Positions 1 through 11,589 of a stretch of DNA of 64,000 nt are shown in pieces. Under the pieces are notes generated by a model, which did no database searches, was not told the origin of the DNA, and saw nothing but the letters and a program-made list of their open reading frames with translations. The translations under genes were made by a program, and so were the position numbers. Positions within the stretch are counted from its first letter, which is position 1. Every line of letters begins with the position of its first letter. This stretch comes from Letharia columbiana (taxonomy: Eukaryota > Ascomycota > Lecanoromycetes > Lecanorales > Parmeliaceae): positions 300,501 to 364,500 of the forward strand of contig NW_023501062.1 of assembly GCF_014066305.1 (NCBI RefSeq), read 5' to 3'.

Positions 1-667
1 AGCATGTTGAGCTTCAAGGCGTCAAGAAAGGTTATGAAGTTTTCGGTTGCAAGCAGGATCTTGGAGCCTGATGCTGAAGGTTGGGAGGGGGCGGTCGAGG
101 GATGGGGGGTGGAAGTCGAGGTGTGTGAACTGGAGGGGTCGGCGATGGTGGCAGGGAGATTGACCCGGAGGCGTTCGGTTGCGCGGGGGCATTCGATCTG
201 GCGTTGTTAGATGTCGCTTAGAGAAAAGGACAGCCTTTTGGAGTGGAGATCATACATCCCACTGGCGCTTGAACGTTTCCAAATCTCCGAAGGACCGAGC
301 GACCGTGTCATCGCTCAGATTCGACTTGTACTGCTTTAGCAAGCGACTGCATATCTCAGTGTATTCTGTTTCAGGAATCGAATCTTTGATGTACGCCTTC
401 TCCAGGCCGTCCAGGGTAATGATGATGCTGTAAATCTCTGCGAGGGAATCATTCAGATCCCTTTCCACAGCTGTCTCTGAGAGCTTCACTTCCTGGGTTG
501 CAAGCATATTAGCCCTGGATGTGCTGGTTGTTCAGCGAGAGAAAGGTGGGCTTCATGAATGGTGTAGAAGATACTTCGTCCAGGTTGATCTTGGCTGAGA
601 GGGATGAAGTTGGCATGTAGCTGTATGGAGTGGGAGCGTAAGGCAGCTGCCTTGGTGAAGCGAGCAT
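1..667 (-). CDS. vps28: ESCRT-I subunit Vps28, 5' part (3' end runs off the window)
   Basis: Vps28 is a subunit of the ESCRT-I complex, which sorts ubiquitinated membrane proteins into multivesicular bodies at the endosome. Three exons can be read: 575-667, 256-492 and 1-197 (introns of 82 and 58 nt, both phase 0). Exon 1 starts MLASPRQLPYAPTPYSYMPT and ends in AKINLDE. Exon 2 carries the Vps28 core: ERDLNDSLAEIYSII, LEKAYIKDSI, EYTEICSRLLKQYKS and FKRQWD. Exon 3 continues IECPRATERLRVNLPATI, a Ser/Pro/Thr linker, then LATENFITFLDALKLNM, which matches the linker and start of the C-terminal domain. About 175 of the roughly 240 residues are present. An ATG at the start of exon 2's open frame is inside an intron in this model. 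Family assignment is very secure. Confidence 0.93.
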
Positions 668-1761
668 TATTGTTAGCGCGTCATGAGCACTTTGCTTTGC
701 TTTTCGAGCAAAAGATTTCTTTCGCGAGGCCTGGAAAAAAGTCTCCCCCCAGAGCGTCCACTAGCCCACTTCTCTAAGCGGAGGTTCCGCGCTGTAGCTT
801 ACTCTAGCTTAGGCGCGATCTGAGACCTGGCGCACGTAATAAAGGTACAAGTACTCCGTAACGTACCTTATTTTAAGTTTTGTAGCAGCTTTCAAGCATT
901 GACGGGCAAGCATAGGTAGCCATACGGTACGTCTGCTGATTGGTTTACTCTTGAACTCCGTCTCCAACATCCTCTCTCTCTCTCTCTCTCTCGTAGATAT
1001 TCCCTTTGCTCCAGATCGGCAGAAAATTCTCTTCGTTCTTCCTCAACATACTCTTCACTCTCATCGTGTTTCTTGCGCCCGTCGTCGTAGTCTCCCATTG
1101 TCGCTGTCGCTCGCGCTCTTGCTCCAGCTCCGTGCTCCAATACTTGTTCTGATTGCCTATCAATGAGATGAGGGTCATCACTCAGTTTGTAAAGCAAGGA
1201 AAGAGATGTATAGATCGAACACTTTCCCGGACTTATTTACTTGAATAGTTAACACGCGTACATGAATGTTGTTGTGACTGACTACGGTCTACGAGTACAG
1301 TGGTATGTCGTAGAGACGATATGAAGCAGAAGGTTTAAAATGTGAGATTTGAGATGCGAAATGCGATATGACGTTCTAGCGCAAGCGTAGAGCGGCTGTG
1401 GCTGACTTTTGGAAGGTGCTCCCGAGCATGTCGTACTTTAGAGCAAAGTAGAATACTCATCCCGTATGCATTCATTCCTTCGACATACCTAAAGTACCCT
1501 TTTGTGTGCAAGTCTATCAAAATACAGGTAGGTCACTTTTTCGAATCTTACCGGTCATCCTATACCCATAGTCTACACCTTGCACCAATCTGCACCACCT
1601 TCCAAGGCAATACTGGTCTCATCGGCATGGGAATGGCCGTCATTAACATTGGAATACTGTGAAGCCTTCCCCATGTCAGGCGCAACGATCCCGACCAGAA
1701 CACCCTTTCTGCGCCCTCATGAACATTGTTCCGGAGCACAAATGGTTGCGCCGCAGCCTCT
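668..1761. other. Intergenic region between vps28 and the histidine kinase gene
   Basis: This is a divergent promoter region of about 1.1 kb. It holds a CT microsatellite (about 10 CT units, 971-991) and copies of short GTAC/TACCTT-rich motifs (840-870). Small open frames here are low-complexity readings of the CT tract or lack family features, and I see no gene. Confidence 0.6.
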
Positions 1762-4700
1762 ATGAATGTTTCTCAGTCCATCTTCACGGCGCCGGATAGC
1801 TTCAATAGTAAACAAAGCCGGGAATCCACTTCCCCAACGCTCGGCAAGCGGTTAAGAAATTCAAGTACTCCTAGGCCCAGTACTCACACTGGGCTCCGGG
1901 ACAGCACTTCTGAGCACGCAGGCGCCACTCAAACCACCTCGGAATCTATCAAGTCAGCCCACAGCGCGCCATGGAACTCGAATCACCGCAGTGACCTTTG
2001 CAGTGACCCGTTATTTGCTTCGGCAAGCAAAAAGCGTGCTTCGTCTCGGGTATCGCCACATCTTTCCACCGCAGGTGGGCCGCCCCCTTCAAAGAAACAA
2101 GATATTCGGCATCGATCTCGACTCGACCTCCATTCTGTCGGTCTTGGACGCCACCCCTCTGACGACAGTTTCGCTCCAGCGCCTCTCTTCCTTCAAAATC
2201 AGCCCCAACAGCGGCCGAACTTGCCTTACCGCCTTTCGAGTTCCGAGGCAGGCGCAAGGATGTTGAGCAAGGCAAGCAAAGAGGACACAGGAGGAGTAAG
2301 AACCTTGAAGTTGGCGCGGGGTTCTGTGAGTCTGGGTAGTCCAGCTCGACCCTTGGCTCCTCGTACACCGAGTGGCAGTGGTCGCAGCTACTTAGGCACC
2401 TCAAGTAAATCAGCAAAGTCCCCTGACAGTGGAGGAAAGCATAGTGCAGTCCAAATACTCAACCAAGTGGGCGTGATTGAGTTACTGGAGCAGGATGAGC
2501 GTCCGACATTCATCCTGAATCTGGGTGAGCAATCAAATTATGAACCTGGACCACTCAAGATCGTTTTCGCCAACGCTTCACTGAGGGCCTCTCCCCTAGC
2601 CTTAGAGATGATCTCCGGCAGAGCGGGTCAGGTATCACCCGGCCTTACTGCAACAACCGCTTTTTCGGACTTTAAAGCTTGGTCTATGAGCTATGTGAAA
2701 GACCACGAGTCTCTTGATGTTGCTCTTCCTTCGTTCTTTTACGCAGGAGCCACTTGGACCAGTTGCTCACTCAGAAAACGATTTCGAGTGATTAAGAGCA
2801 ACCCAGATTCCGCCGAGGCCGGGCTCGTCTCGAGTCCGCCATCTATTGGATTCCCAGCCAATTCGTCTTTGGGCAAAGAAGGCGAAGTTTTCGTTGTTAC
2901 TCCCATTGATAGGGTTCAAGAGGTCGAGGAAGAACCGCAAGATTACTTTGGCAACGCCCGCGTCTCTGTGTCGGTGGACGATCATCGCAGCAGCACGGGG
3001 ATTCGTCGAAGTGGTCCGTCAGGACAGAAGAGCGAGCCCGGCCGACGCCAACAACAGAACCAAAAAGCTGACATGCGTAGCGGACGACACGATCTCCCAA
3101 TAAGATCAACTTCAAAACCAGACTCAGTAACAAGCTCACCTCAGATCTCACGTAACAGCGAAGCTATCTTGCGAGCTGCCTGTGCTGGAGATCTCGACTA
3201 CTTTGTCCACCCGCAAAATGAGCCAGGTTTCTTTGATTGGACTCGACTACCCAACTCGCCGGCTCTACCTCGTCATATCCAGTTCACAAGGAGTATTGAC
3301 TGGGCATCAACGCCACTGGGCCCAATCGAGGAGTGGGCACCAGAACTTCGTAGCATGTGCAACCTTATCATGGCGAGCCCGCATCCTGCCGCTATGTACT
3401 GGGGTCCCGACTTGATTGCAATCTACAACGAAGCCTATATATTGCTGGCGGGACAGAAGCATCCCAAACTAATGGGCCAGAGCTATCGTGATGCATGGCC
3501 GGAAATTTGGGACTCCGTAGAAGGGGTCTTTCAAAACGCCATTACAACAGGGCAAGCGACAATGAAGGACGACGATTGCCTTTTTATCCAAAGGGCCTTT
3601 GAACAGGGGCACTTGGAAGAAACTTACTTTTCTTGGTCGATAATACCTCTTGTCGGGTCTGACGGGTCTGTCGTTGGTCTGTACAATCCGGCGTTCGAAA
3701 AAACCCGGCGGAAAGTTGCAGAGCGACGCATGTTGACCCTTCGAGAAATAGGGGAAAAGACTACCTCGGCGCGGGATCTGAAGAGCTTCTGGCAACAATG
3801 TCTGAGGGGATTGGAATACAACGAGCATGATTCTCCATTCGTACTTTTGTACTCAATTACGGATGACCCTGACAGCGACTCGTCATCGATGCATTCCAAG
3901 AGCAGTGTGGGAATCAAGCAATGCGTACTCGAGGGCTCCCTCGGAATACCCAATGGCCATCCCGCGGCAACGCCGGTTATCGATCTTAGAAATGGGAGCG
4001 AATATTTCGCGAGGGTCTTCCGCGAAGCCACCAAAGGCGACCGACCAATATTCTTGTCGGTTGAGGATGGCACGCTTGATGCAGAATATCTTGAAGGTAT
4101 CGAATGGCGAGGGTTTGGTGACCCATGTACAGCCGCTGTGTGCTGTCCCGTCCATTTGACCGGCGGCGAGTCGACGATGGGTTTCCTGGTCATGGGCGTT
4201 AATCCTCGGAGACCCTATGATGATGACTATAGTCTTTATGTGCAGCTTCTGAGTCGGCAATTGGCCACAGCCATGGCTTCTGTTGTTCTTTTTGAAGAGG
4301 AGATTGCTAGAGGCAGGCGAGCTGCGCGACTCGCAGCTCAGGATCGGATTGAGCTGTCGGAGCAATTAGCGGCACGAACCCAAGAGGCGGTGGAGAGCGA
4401 GACCAAATTTACCCGCATGGCCGAACTTGCTCCTGTCGGGATCTTCATTGCGGATTCCAAGGGAAAGATTGCATATTGTAATGAGAAGTGGTACGAGATA
4501 TCGGGAGTACCGAAAGACCTCGATGGCACTGACGAATGGATGTATTCTGTCAAAGATGAGGACAAGGAAACTTTAAGGAAGCTGTGGTCAGACCTCGTTC
4601 ACAATGCGGTCCCGCTGAATGCTGAGATTCGCTTCAAAACAACGTGGATTGACCAAAACGGTAACAAAGGTGATACATGGGCACTGGCCAGCGCTTTCCC

Positions 4701-6310
4701 AGAAAGAGGCGCAGACGGTAGAGTCAAGGTCATTTTTGGTAGCATTACAGACATCAGCCAGCAGAAGTGGGCAGAACATTTTGAGAAGAGGAGAATGGAA
4801 GAAGCAGTTGAGATGAAACGACAACAGGAGAATTTTATTGATATCACGAGCCACGAAATGCGAAATCCTTTAAGCGCTATTCTGCAGTGCGCAGACGAGA
4901 TCACGACGTCGATGACAGATCTTCAAGGGAGTAACCTTTCGCAAGGGGCGGTTGGGGAGTTGGTGCAAAACGCAATTGATGCGTCCGGAATTATTGCTCT
5001 TTGTGCACAACACCAAAAGCGAATTGTTGATGATATTCTAACTTTGTCGAAACTGGACTCTGCGCTGCTGTTGGTAACACCATGCGATGTTATGCCCAAA
5101 ACTGTGGTTCAGCGAGCGCTGAAGATGTTCGATGGTGAGGTGCACACGGCAGATATCAAGCTAAATTTCAAGATTGATGAGTCCATCGAGAAGTTTGGCA
5201 TAGAGTGGGTGAAATTGGATCCATCACGGCTGCTACAGGTCCTCATTAATCTTACGACGAACGCAATCAAATTTACCACAACCCAGGAGAAACGTATCAT
5301 CAATGTGACCCTTGCAGCATCTCTAGAGCGGCCTTCAAAAGACGGCAGCATAGTCTCATACTTTCCACCAAGGTCGAAGAAAAAGGACGTTACCAAAAGC
5401 CCAGATTGGGGCACAGGCGAAAAAGTCTACCTGCATTTCGCCGTTCAAGACACTGGTCGTGGCCTTACTGACGACGAAAAGAAGCTTCTATTCATTCGTT
5501 TCTCTCAAGCGAGCCCTAGGACGCACGTACAGTATGGCGGATCAGGCCTCGGTTTGTTCATCTCACGCGAGCTTGTAGAATTGCAAGGGGGTGAAATTGG
5601 TGTAGCGTCCAGGGCAGGAGAGGGAAGCACTTTTGCTTTCTACATCAAGGCTCGAAGATCTACAGCTCCCAAAGATGACGTGGACCAATTCCCTGGCGCA
5701 GGCGCGCCTAAGCCGTCCACAGTTAAACCTGTAATGCCCACGTCTCTCAACGGCGTCGCTCAATCTTCGCAGACCTCGCAAACCTCTCTATCGCAAAAGC
5801 TTGTCCCTAAAGGTACCCTCAAAATACTCATCGTTGAAGACAATCTCGTCAATCAAAAAGTATTGAGCAAACAGCTCCGTAACATGGGCTGCATTGTGCA
5901 CGTGGCCAACCACGGCGGCGAATGCCTCGAACGCCTGAAAGAGTCCACCTTTTGGAAAGGGAATGAGCGCGACGGACTGGAAATTAACGTTATACTGATG
6001 GATCAGGAAATGCCAGTTATGGATGGTTTGACGTGTACGAAAGAAATTCGTAAGCTGGAGGAGAAAGGGGATGTAGTCGGCCATGTGCCGATCATTGCTG
6101 TGACTGCCAATGCGCGCAGCGAGCAGATTGATGCGGCTATGGATGTTGGCATGGTACGTTTCACATACGAATTCAACGATGAACAGCAGAACTGACTCAT
6201 ACCAGGACGATGTCGTTTCCAAACCATTTCGCATCGTGGATCTCATCCCCAAGGTGGAAGGGTTGACGGAGAAATACCTTTATCCAATCAAGGGCGCCAC
6301 TCGCTCGTAG
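1762..6310 (+). CDS. Hybrid histidine kinase (GAF/PAS - HisKA - HATPase - receiver)
   Basis: Hybrid sensor kinase of the fungal His-Asp phosphorelay: it autophosphorylates on His and passes phosphate to its own receiver, then to an HPt protein. Two exons, 1762-6153 and 6206-6310 (52-nt intron), give about 1498 aa. Residues 1-250 are low-complexity Ser/Pro-rich. A PAS/GAF-like sensor region follows (IDWASTPLGPIEEW, then AMYWGPDLIAIYNEAY), and a second PAS begins at ELAPVGIFIADSKGKIAYCN. The H-box FIDITSHEMRNPLSAI places the phospho-His near residue 1031. N-box LINLTTNAIKF and G-boxes VQDTGRGLT and GSGLGLFISRELVE are intact. The receiver has VEDN, phospho-acceptor Asp near 1414 (VILMDQEMPVMDG) and the conserved Lys (VVSKPF), which lies only in exon 2 and so confirms the intron. 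An upstream in-frame ATG at 1726 would add 12 residues. The sensor group was not assigned. Confidence 0.93.
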
Positions 6311-6543
6311 AAACGCATCTGCCATCATTCTTGGGTTGAAAGTTATGACACTAATGCCTCTAAAGTCCTGTCAGCATTGCGAAGGAAAGCATGGCGCTGG
6401 CCGAGAGCCATGTATTTGATGCTGCATTTCGGGAGCACGGCAGAGGTCAATAGCGAATCTACTGTAGCATTAACATTCAAATTTACAGGATCATAGGCTT
6501 CTTACCTGTCGTATAACTATACTCAGCATACGTGAATGCAAGT

Positions 6544-7480
6544 TCAGGAGGTTTTCGAGGCATGTTCCAATGTGTTGTGCATTGATGACACCATTTGAAA
6601 GCTCAATTTCTCTATAAGTAGACAGGGTATACATACAAGATACCGGCCTCCTCGCAGAGGTTTGAGCTCTACAAGCCCAGAGGAATGGATTATTGATCCT
6701 CCCTGTGGAGCATGGATACGGTGGCGAGATCTTAGACCTCCAATCAAGGCTACGGTGTGTCCATTGAGCTTATCCAATATGAAGCTCGAAGATCCAAGTC
6801 ATCTTTGCATCTGCTCATCCAGATTTGCCAACAGTCCATTGGTTTCGTCCCACGGCCGAAGTTCTCTTGGACACCTTCCGACAAGTCCCGTTGTTTTATG
6901 CCTGTAGTGCGAGATGCTCATTCCATTCCGGATAAGCAAACACGCCCGTGGCTGCCTCCTTGACGGCGCTCCACCGCGAAAGGCAAAGCGTTCTTGTGAC
7001 TCCATCCGGAGCTGGCAAGAATCTTTTCGGTCCGTAATGCGTAGGATGCGCACACAATGCCCGTCTGTTCGTCCATCGCACACGAGCTCGATGCTGAGTG
7101 GGTACGGTGGCATCTTGACATTTGATCTGCTTGTACGCCTAGACTTCGATGAGGGCAGCGCAGCCGCGGGGACATGGCAATGGAGGTATACGCGAGATGC
7201 CATGGGGAAGTTTAGAGGCGATGTAATGTAGGAGCTCGGGAGGCAGACGTTGTATGCCAGGGTCGCCTTGAGGAACCGATGTTGGAGGTGATTCGGTAAT
7301 CTTCGCTTTGTGAGATGAGGGACAATCGCTTGAGACGACTGGCGGCGGGTTTATTTCCATTGAAGATAGGACAGTGTCGAGTTCGGATGGGAAGGTGACA
7401 TGAGACGTCGCTGGCAGATGGGTGGAGTCAGAATGAAATGATTTTGCTTGCTGAATTGATGGGTGAATGTTGAGCTTCAC
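6544..7480 (-). other. Possible degenerate or multi-exon F-box-like gene, model unresolved
   Basis: On minus, the frame 7480-7139 reads a Ser/Pro-rich leader and then GIQRLPPELLHYIASKLP, which resembles the start of an F-box. The frame then closes. A second frame is open from 7203 to 6544 apart from one TGA near 6800; it reads KMPPYPLSIELVCDGRTDGH and later GGRYLVCIPCLLIEKLSF. A 49-nt GT-AG segment just after the first frame could splice to a third frame. I could not find one consistent exon chain, and no residue pattern after the F-box-like segment is recognisable. It could be a decayed gene, a lineage-specific gene, or chance open frames in a 1.4-kb intergenic region (6311-7726). Confidence 0.25.
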
Positions 7481-7726
7481 TTGCTGTCGGTTTATCTAAC
7501 ATGAATCATACTCATAACACCGTAATATGAAAAAAAGAAACCGCCCAATATCAAATTATTGGCGGCAAACGAGGACACTGCTTGAATAGACTCTATCAGA
7601 TGGTATCATGGCTCTAAATGACTGCAACCGAATGCTTTTTAGCCCTGCTTCAACAGGCAATTCATCCTTCTTTGAAGCAAAGTCTAGGGGAAATTAAGGA
7701 AAAAGATGGAGCAATGACCGCCTTGA

Positions 7727-9174
7727 TCATCCATTGCACCCCACCCGACCAATCAGCTCTTTCCTATCCCTCGACCCGGGGACCCGTATCCCGCCTCTCT
7801 GGAAGAGTCCGGTCTGGCGTGAAGGCGCCTCGCTGCCAGAGGCCTTGGCCTTACCGTTTGCAGACTGGGTCGGCTTGCCATTCGAGCGTGCTTCGCACTC
7901 CTCCTCCTCTTCTTCTTCTTCTTCGTCCTCTCCACCCTCATCTTCGTCGCCGCTGCGGGTATCACTTGCGCCCTCGCCATTCAACATGCTCAATGCCACC
8001 TTGATAATCATCCCGAACCAAACAATGCTCAGCACTTGCAGCATCAGCAGCAGGCCCAGGAATATTGATTTGACGTTCCTGTCGAGGCATATCGTTCCCT
8101 TCTGATCAAAGAACGGATCAAAGTACCTCCATCTACTCAGCTTGCTCGGATCTGTCTCCAATTCCATGGTTTCTCCCGAATAACACGCAAAGGGCATGAC
8201 GCGAGGAACATCACGATATATAGACCAGCATAGTTTGACGTAGATACCGTGGCGCGCGACGAGCCAGGTTGTCAAGAAGATGCCGAACATGGTGTTGCAG
8301 GCAGCTTCGAAGTGCAAATATTTGAGCATTTTCGCAAGCTGTTTTGCGTCAGCCTTCATTTAAGTATGGGCAGCTTGCGAATACACTAGATCTGATAGCT
8401 CCGCATTGCTTACATACCGGCAGCAAGAAATCAACCACGTCCATAATGCACAAAATGACATTGCCGACGTTCGTCCAGCGATAGGCGTATGCGACGTACA
8501 TCAAGAAACTCGTCACACAATGGTGGAGGAACATCTGCCCAAAATCCTTTCTTCGTTTTTCCAGGTTGATGGCGAGGAGCTGTTGCAGCCAGAAGGCGAG
8601 CTGGACCAGGTAGTACCATTTGAGCTCTCCAGATATTTCACGAGACGGCCAGGTGGACCATAGTTCTTCGAAGTTGAGCCAGTATGAAGAATTTACGAGG
8701 ATGTTCTAGTTATCAAAAGTCAAGATTGGTTTGGCGGAGGTGAAGAAACGGAGTACGCACCATGCCCATTGAGAAGGAGGTGAAGTCGTATGTAAGGAGG
8801 AATGCCTGCTCGGCAAAGCGCATGCTTGCTTTGCGGGACATGACGCGAAGCCGTGTGACAAACTCGTAGACGCACCCAATGATTGTAGCTCTTATGGCCG
8901 TCATCAAGACGAGCCAGCCGAGGACGAAAAGCGCATCGTCGGATCCCTGGATGTATTGTCCATTGGCTTGAGCATAAGGTAACTCATAGAAGAGTCTGGT
9001 ATACGATCGTACAAGGGGGACTAGCGAGTGTATTATCGTCACAGAGAGAATGAGGGACCATGAGACCACTGGAAAGGTGTTAGGCTGGTTCTGAAGAAAA
9101 TGCAGTGGGATCGTTGGACCTATCTGCTTCCTGGTGGTCCAATTGGCAAAAAGCTGGCCCTTTTGCACCGCCAT
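7727..9174 (-). CDS. lag1: TLC-domain ceramide synthase (LAG1/LAC1 family)
   Basis: Ceramide synthases N-acylate sphingoid bases with fatty acyl-CoA in the ER membrane. Three exons on minus, 8761-9174, 8418-8705 and 7727-8338 (introns 55 and 79 nt, phase 0), give 437 aa. The Lag1 motif crosses exon 2 to exon 3: HHCVTSFLMYVAYAYRW, TNVGNVILCIMDVVDFLLP, then LAKMLKYL. The double His and the MD..D acidic pair of the active site are present. Several hydrophobic segments fit a polytopic TLC protein. The C terminus has an acidic run of Glu (7900-7935) and a basic tail, an unusual but not unknown cytosolic tail. The motif resembles the fungal class linked to glucosylceramide synthesis; that subclass is inferred. 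It is divergent from the desaturase gene, with about 700 bp between the starts. Confidence 0.88.
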
Positions 9175-9874
9175 GGCGGTTAGACCACCGACACAAGCTC
9201 TGAAGATAACGACAGTGTATTGCTACTTGAAGCAATGGCCCACAATGGCTCACAATGGCTTCACAATGGAGTACCTAACACGCTCATAAAAGTCAAGCAG
9301 GGAACAGGGAGTTGTGGAGGGGGATCTAAAAAGATGGTAGGCTAAGCTCAAGCGAGACTGATAAAGAAGCGCCAATTCTACTCTATGATAGGCTACTTTA
9401 CTGTGTATTATTAGACTCTTTCAAGCACGGTTGACGTTGAAATTTGAACAGTCAGATACTTTATATTTCCTTTCTTTCATACACTTTCTACTTTACTTTA
9501 CTTACTTTACCTGTAGAGTAGAAGATCCAAGCGCGATCAAGCGCGGGATTGTGAACACTAACTCAATTGACCACCTGTTTCCTAATCAATAGAACAGCCC
9601 GCTTGCTTCGTGTATCGTTACATTACTTCTACGAGAAAGGTTCAATGGGCAGAATCAGGGGAGTTTCTCCTTCCTCGAGTCTGGTAGAGTGGGTCCCCGC
9701 CGTTAGCGGATCAGGGTCCAGAAGCAACTCACGCTAGTATGAATTGTGTTTTTGAACAATCGCTACCAATTTGAGCTGTTCAACAGTAATGTACGTGCAC
9801 ATCACGCGGTTACTGAGGACACATGAGCTGATTTTATCCTTAGAGGATTGAGTTCATTGCACCCGCCTAATCGA
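9175..9874. other. Shared divergent upstream region of the ceramide synthase and desaturase genes
   Basis: About 700 bp without a gene. It contains three near-perfect tandem copies of a 10-nt unit, cacaatggct (9241-9270), and a TTTACTTTAC-type tract (about 9490-9512) that recurs in other intergenic regions of the window. No regulator site is identifiable. Confidence 0.5.
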
Positions 9875-11237
9875 ATGGACGCCCCAATCAACCCTCTGCT
9901 GTTGAAACCCGATCTCATAGTCCTGCAGAATCTACTACAAGACCTAAGACGAAACAATGGTACAGACAGTCACGATCCTGCGGATTTCTCTGCAGCTCAC
10001 AATGATCAATCCTCTATGCGTGCCTTGGACGAGGTCCATGATGAGACCACCGTCTTCACCAGCTGGGACCTGAAAGATCTACCAGCTGGAAAAGGCTTCA
10101 GAGCAGAGATCCTAGGCAAATACATTACTTGGGCCCAAGGAATTGTACGCAATCCTGTCGACGTCGTCTTCCTCACACACATAATACTCTATTTCAGTAC
10201 TTCAATACCTAGCGCAGTATTCCTATATTACCATTTCACTTGGGCCCATGGTATCTTTCATTGCCTGTTACAGCTGTCGTACTGTGGATCCTTCACCTTG
10301 ATGCTCCACAACCACATCCACAACAACGGTCTTTTGAAGAAAAAGTACGTCTGGTTTGACAATACCTGGCCATACATACTCGAACCTCTGATGGGCCACA
10401 CGTGGGACTCTTACTACTACCATCATGTCAAGCATCACCATGTTGAAGGCAACGGGCCGGAGGATCTTTCCTCGACCATACGCTATCAGCGAGATGAACT
10501 GAGTAATTTCCTGATGTATGTCGGCCGATTCATCGCCTTTATCTGGATTGAACTACCTCTATACTTCTTGAGAAAGCGCAAACCTGGCCTTGCCTTCAAG
10601 GCTGCTGCGAGCGAGATGGCGGCGTACCTGTTTATCTACCTTGCAGCCCGCAGGAACTTCTATCCGACGCTCTTCGTCCTCATTATTCCTTTATTCATGA
10701 TGCGTATTGGTCTGATGGTTGGCAATTACGGTCAGCATGCTCTGGTTGACGACGTTGACCCCGCTTCGGACTTCCGGTCTAGCATCACACTGATCGATGT
10801 ACCTGTAAGTTTTCTTTCCCATCCAGGATGTTCGTCGAAAGCTTACTGTCGATGTGGAATTATAGAGCAACCGACACTGCTTCAATGACGGATGGCATAC
10901 TTCTCACCACCTAAACCCTCTGCGTCACTGGAAGGATCACCCAAGAGCTTTCCTCAAGGCAAAGAATGAGTACACCAATGGGCGAGCCCTGGTTTTCCAG
11001 AACATCGACTATTTGATGATGACATATCGAATTTTGGCGAAGGACTATCTGTACCTGGCTGATTGTGTAGTGCCAATTGGAGATCAAATTGGCATGTCGA
11101 GGCAGGAGCTGGCAGATATGCTGAGAACCAAGACCCGGAGATTTTCGGAAGAAGAAATCCAAGAGAAATTTTACAAGGGCCGGAAGACACAGAAGGAAGC
11201 CAAGAAGAAGGACGACCTTTACATATCGAAGATATGA
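9875..11237 (+). CDS. Membrane fatty acid desaturase-like protein
   Basis: Member of the membrane-bound di-iron fatty acid desaturase/hydroxylase superfamily (FA_desaturase). Exons 9875-10804 and 10866-11237 (61-nt intron) give 433 aa. The three His boxes are all visible: HNHIHN, YYYHHVKHHHVE and GWHTSHHLN, the last split off by the intron and recovered only by splicing. Hydrophobic stretches lie between boxes 1 and 2 and before box 3. The C terminus is Lys/Glu-rich and cytosolic-looking. The first ATG of the frame is at 9875; the frame extends upstream only through non-ATG codons. The substrate cannot be told from sequence: sphingolipid or fatty acyl chains are both possible, and neighbouring ceramide synthase makes a sphingolipid role worth considering. 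There is no fused cytochrome b5 domain. Confidence 0.85.
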
Positions 11238-11589
11238 AGGAGCGAAGAACCAATATAGACCTACTTGTTGCTAATAAAAAGTGTAGTCTTTCGGGACACA
11301 AGATTTTAGTAGGAGCCAAGACGAAGGACCTCCAAGTCGTCGAAGTTGCGATGTGCAAATGCTTCCCACGCCCACAGACATGGTTCGATGGGAGAACGAA
11401 GCTAAGGCCATTGGCCAGTACAGCGAACCCAAAGTGATTGGCGGCCCCCCCTCAACCTGACCCCAACCCCCACATTGCGCCATCACTCCCGCATAAGGTA
11501 CGGGTTTTGACACTCCAACGTTTCTTTGGTTTTGTGATCTTTGTGTCTCAATCCATTTTAATGTGACAACATTAATATCTCTATCAAAC

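Noticed and set aside
892..1197. Arg/Glu-rich open frames on both strands around the CT microsatellite
   Set aside because: They are readings of the simple repeat and have no family features or splice support.
3469..4365. Several minus-strand frames of 110-190 codons inside the histidine kinase gene
   Set aside because: They lie opposite conserved kinase sensor domains on plus and match no family.
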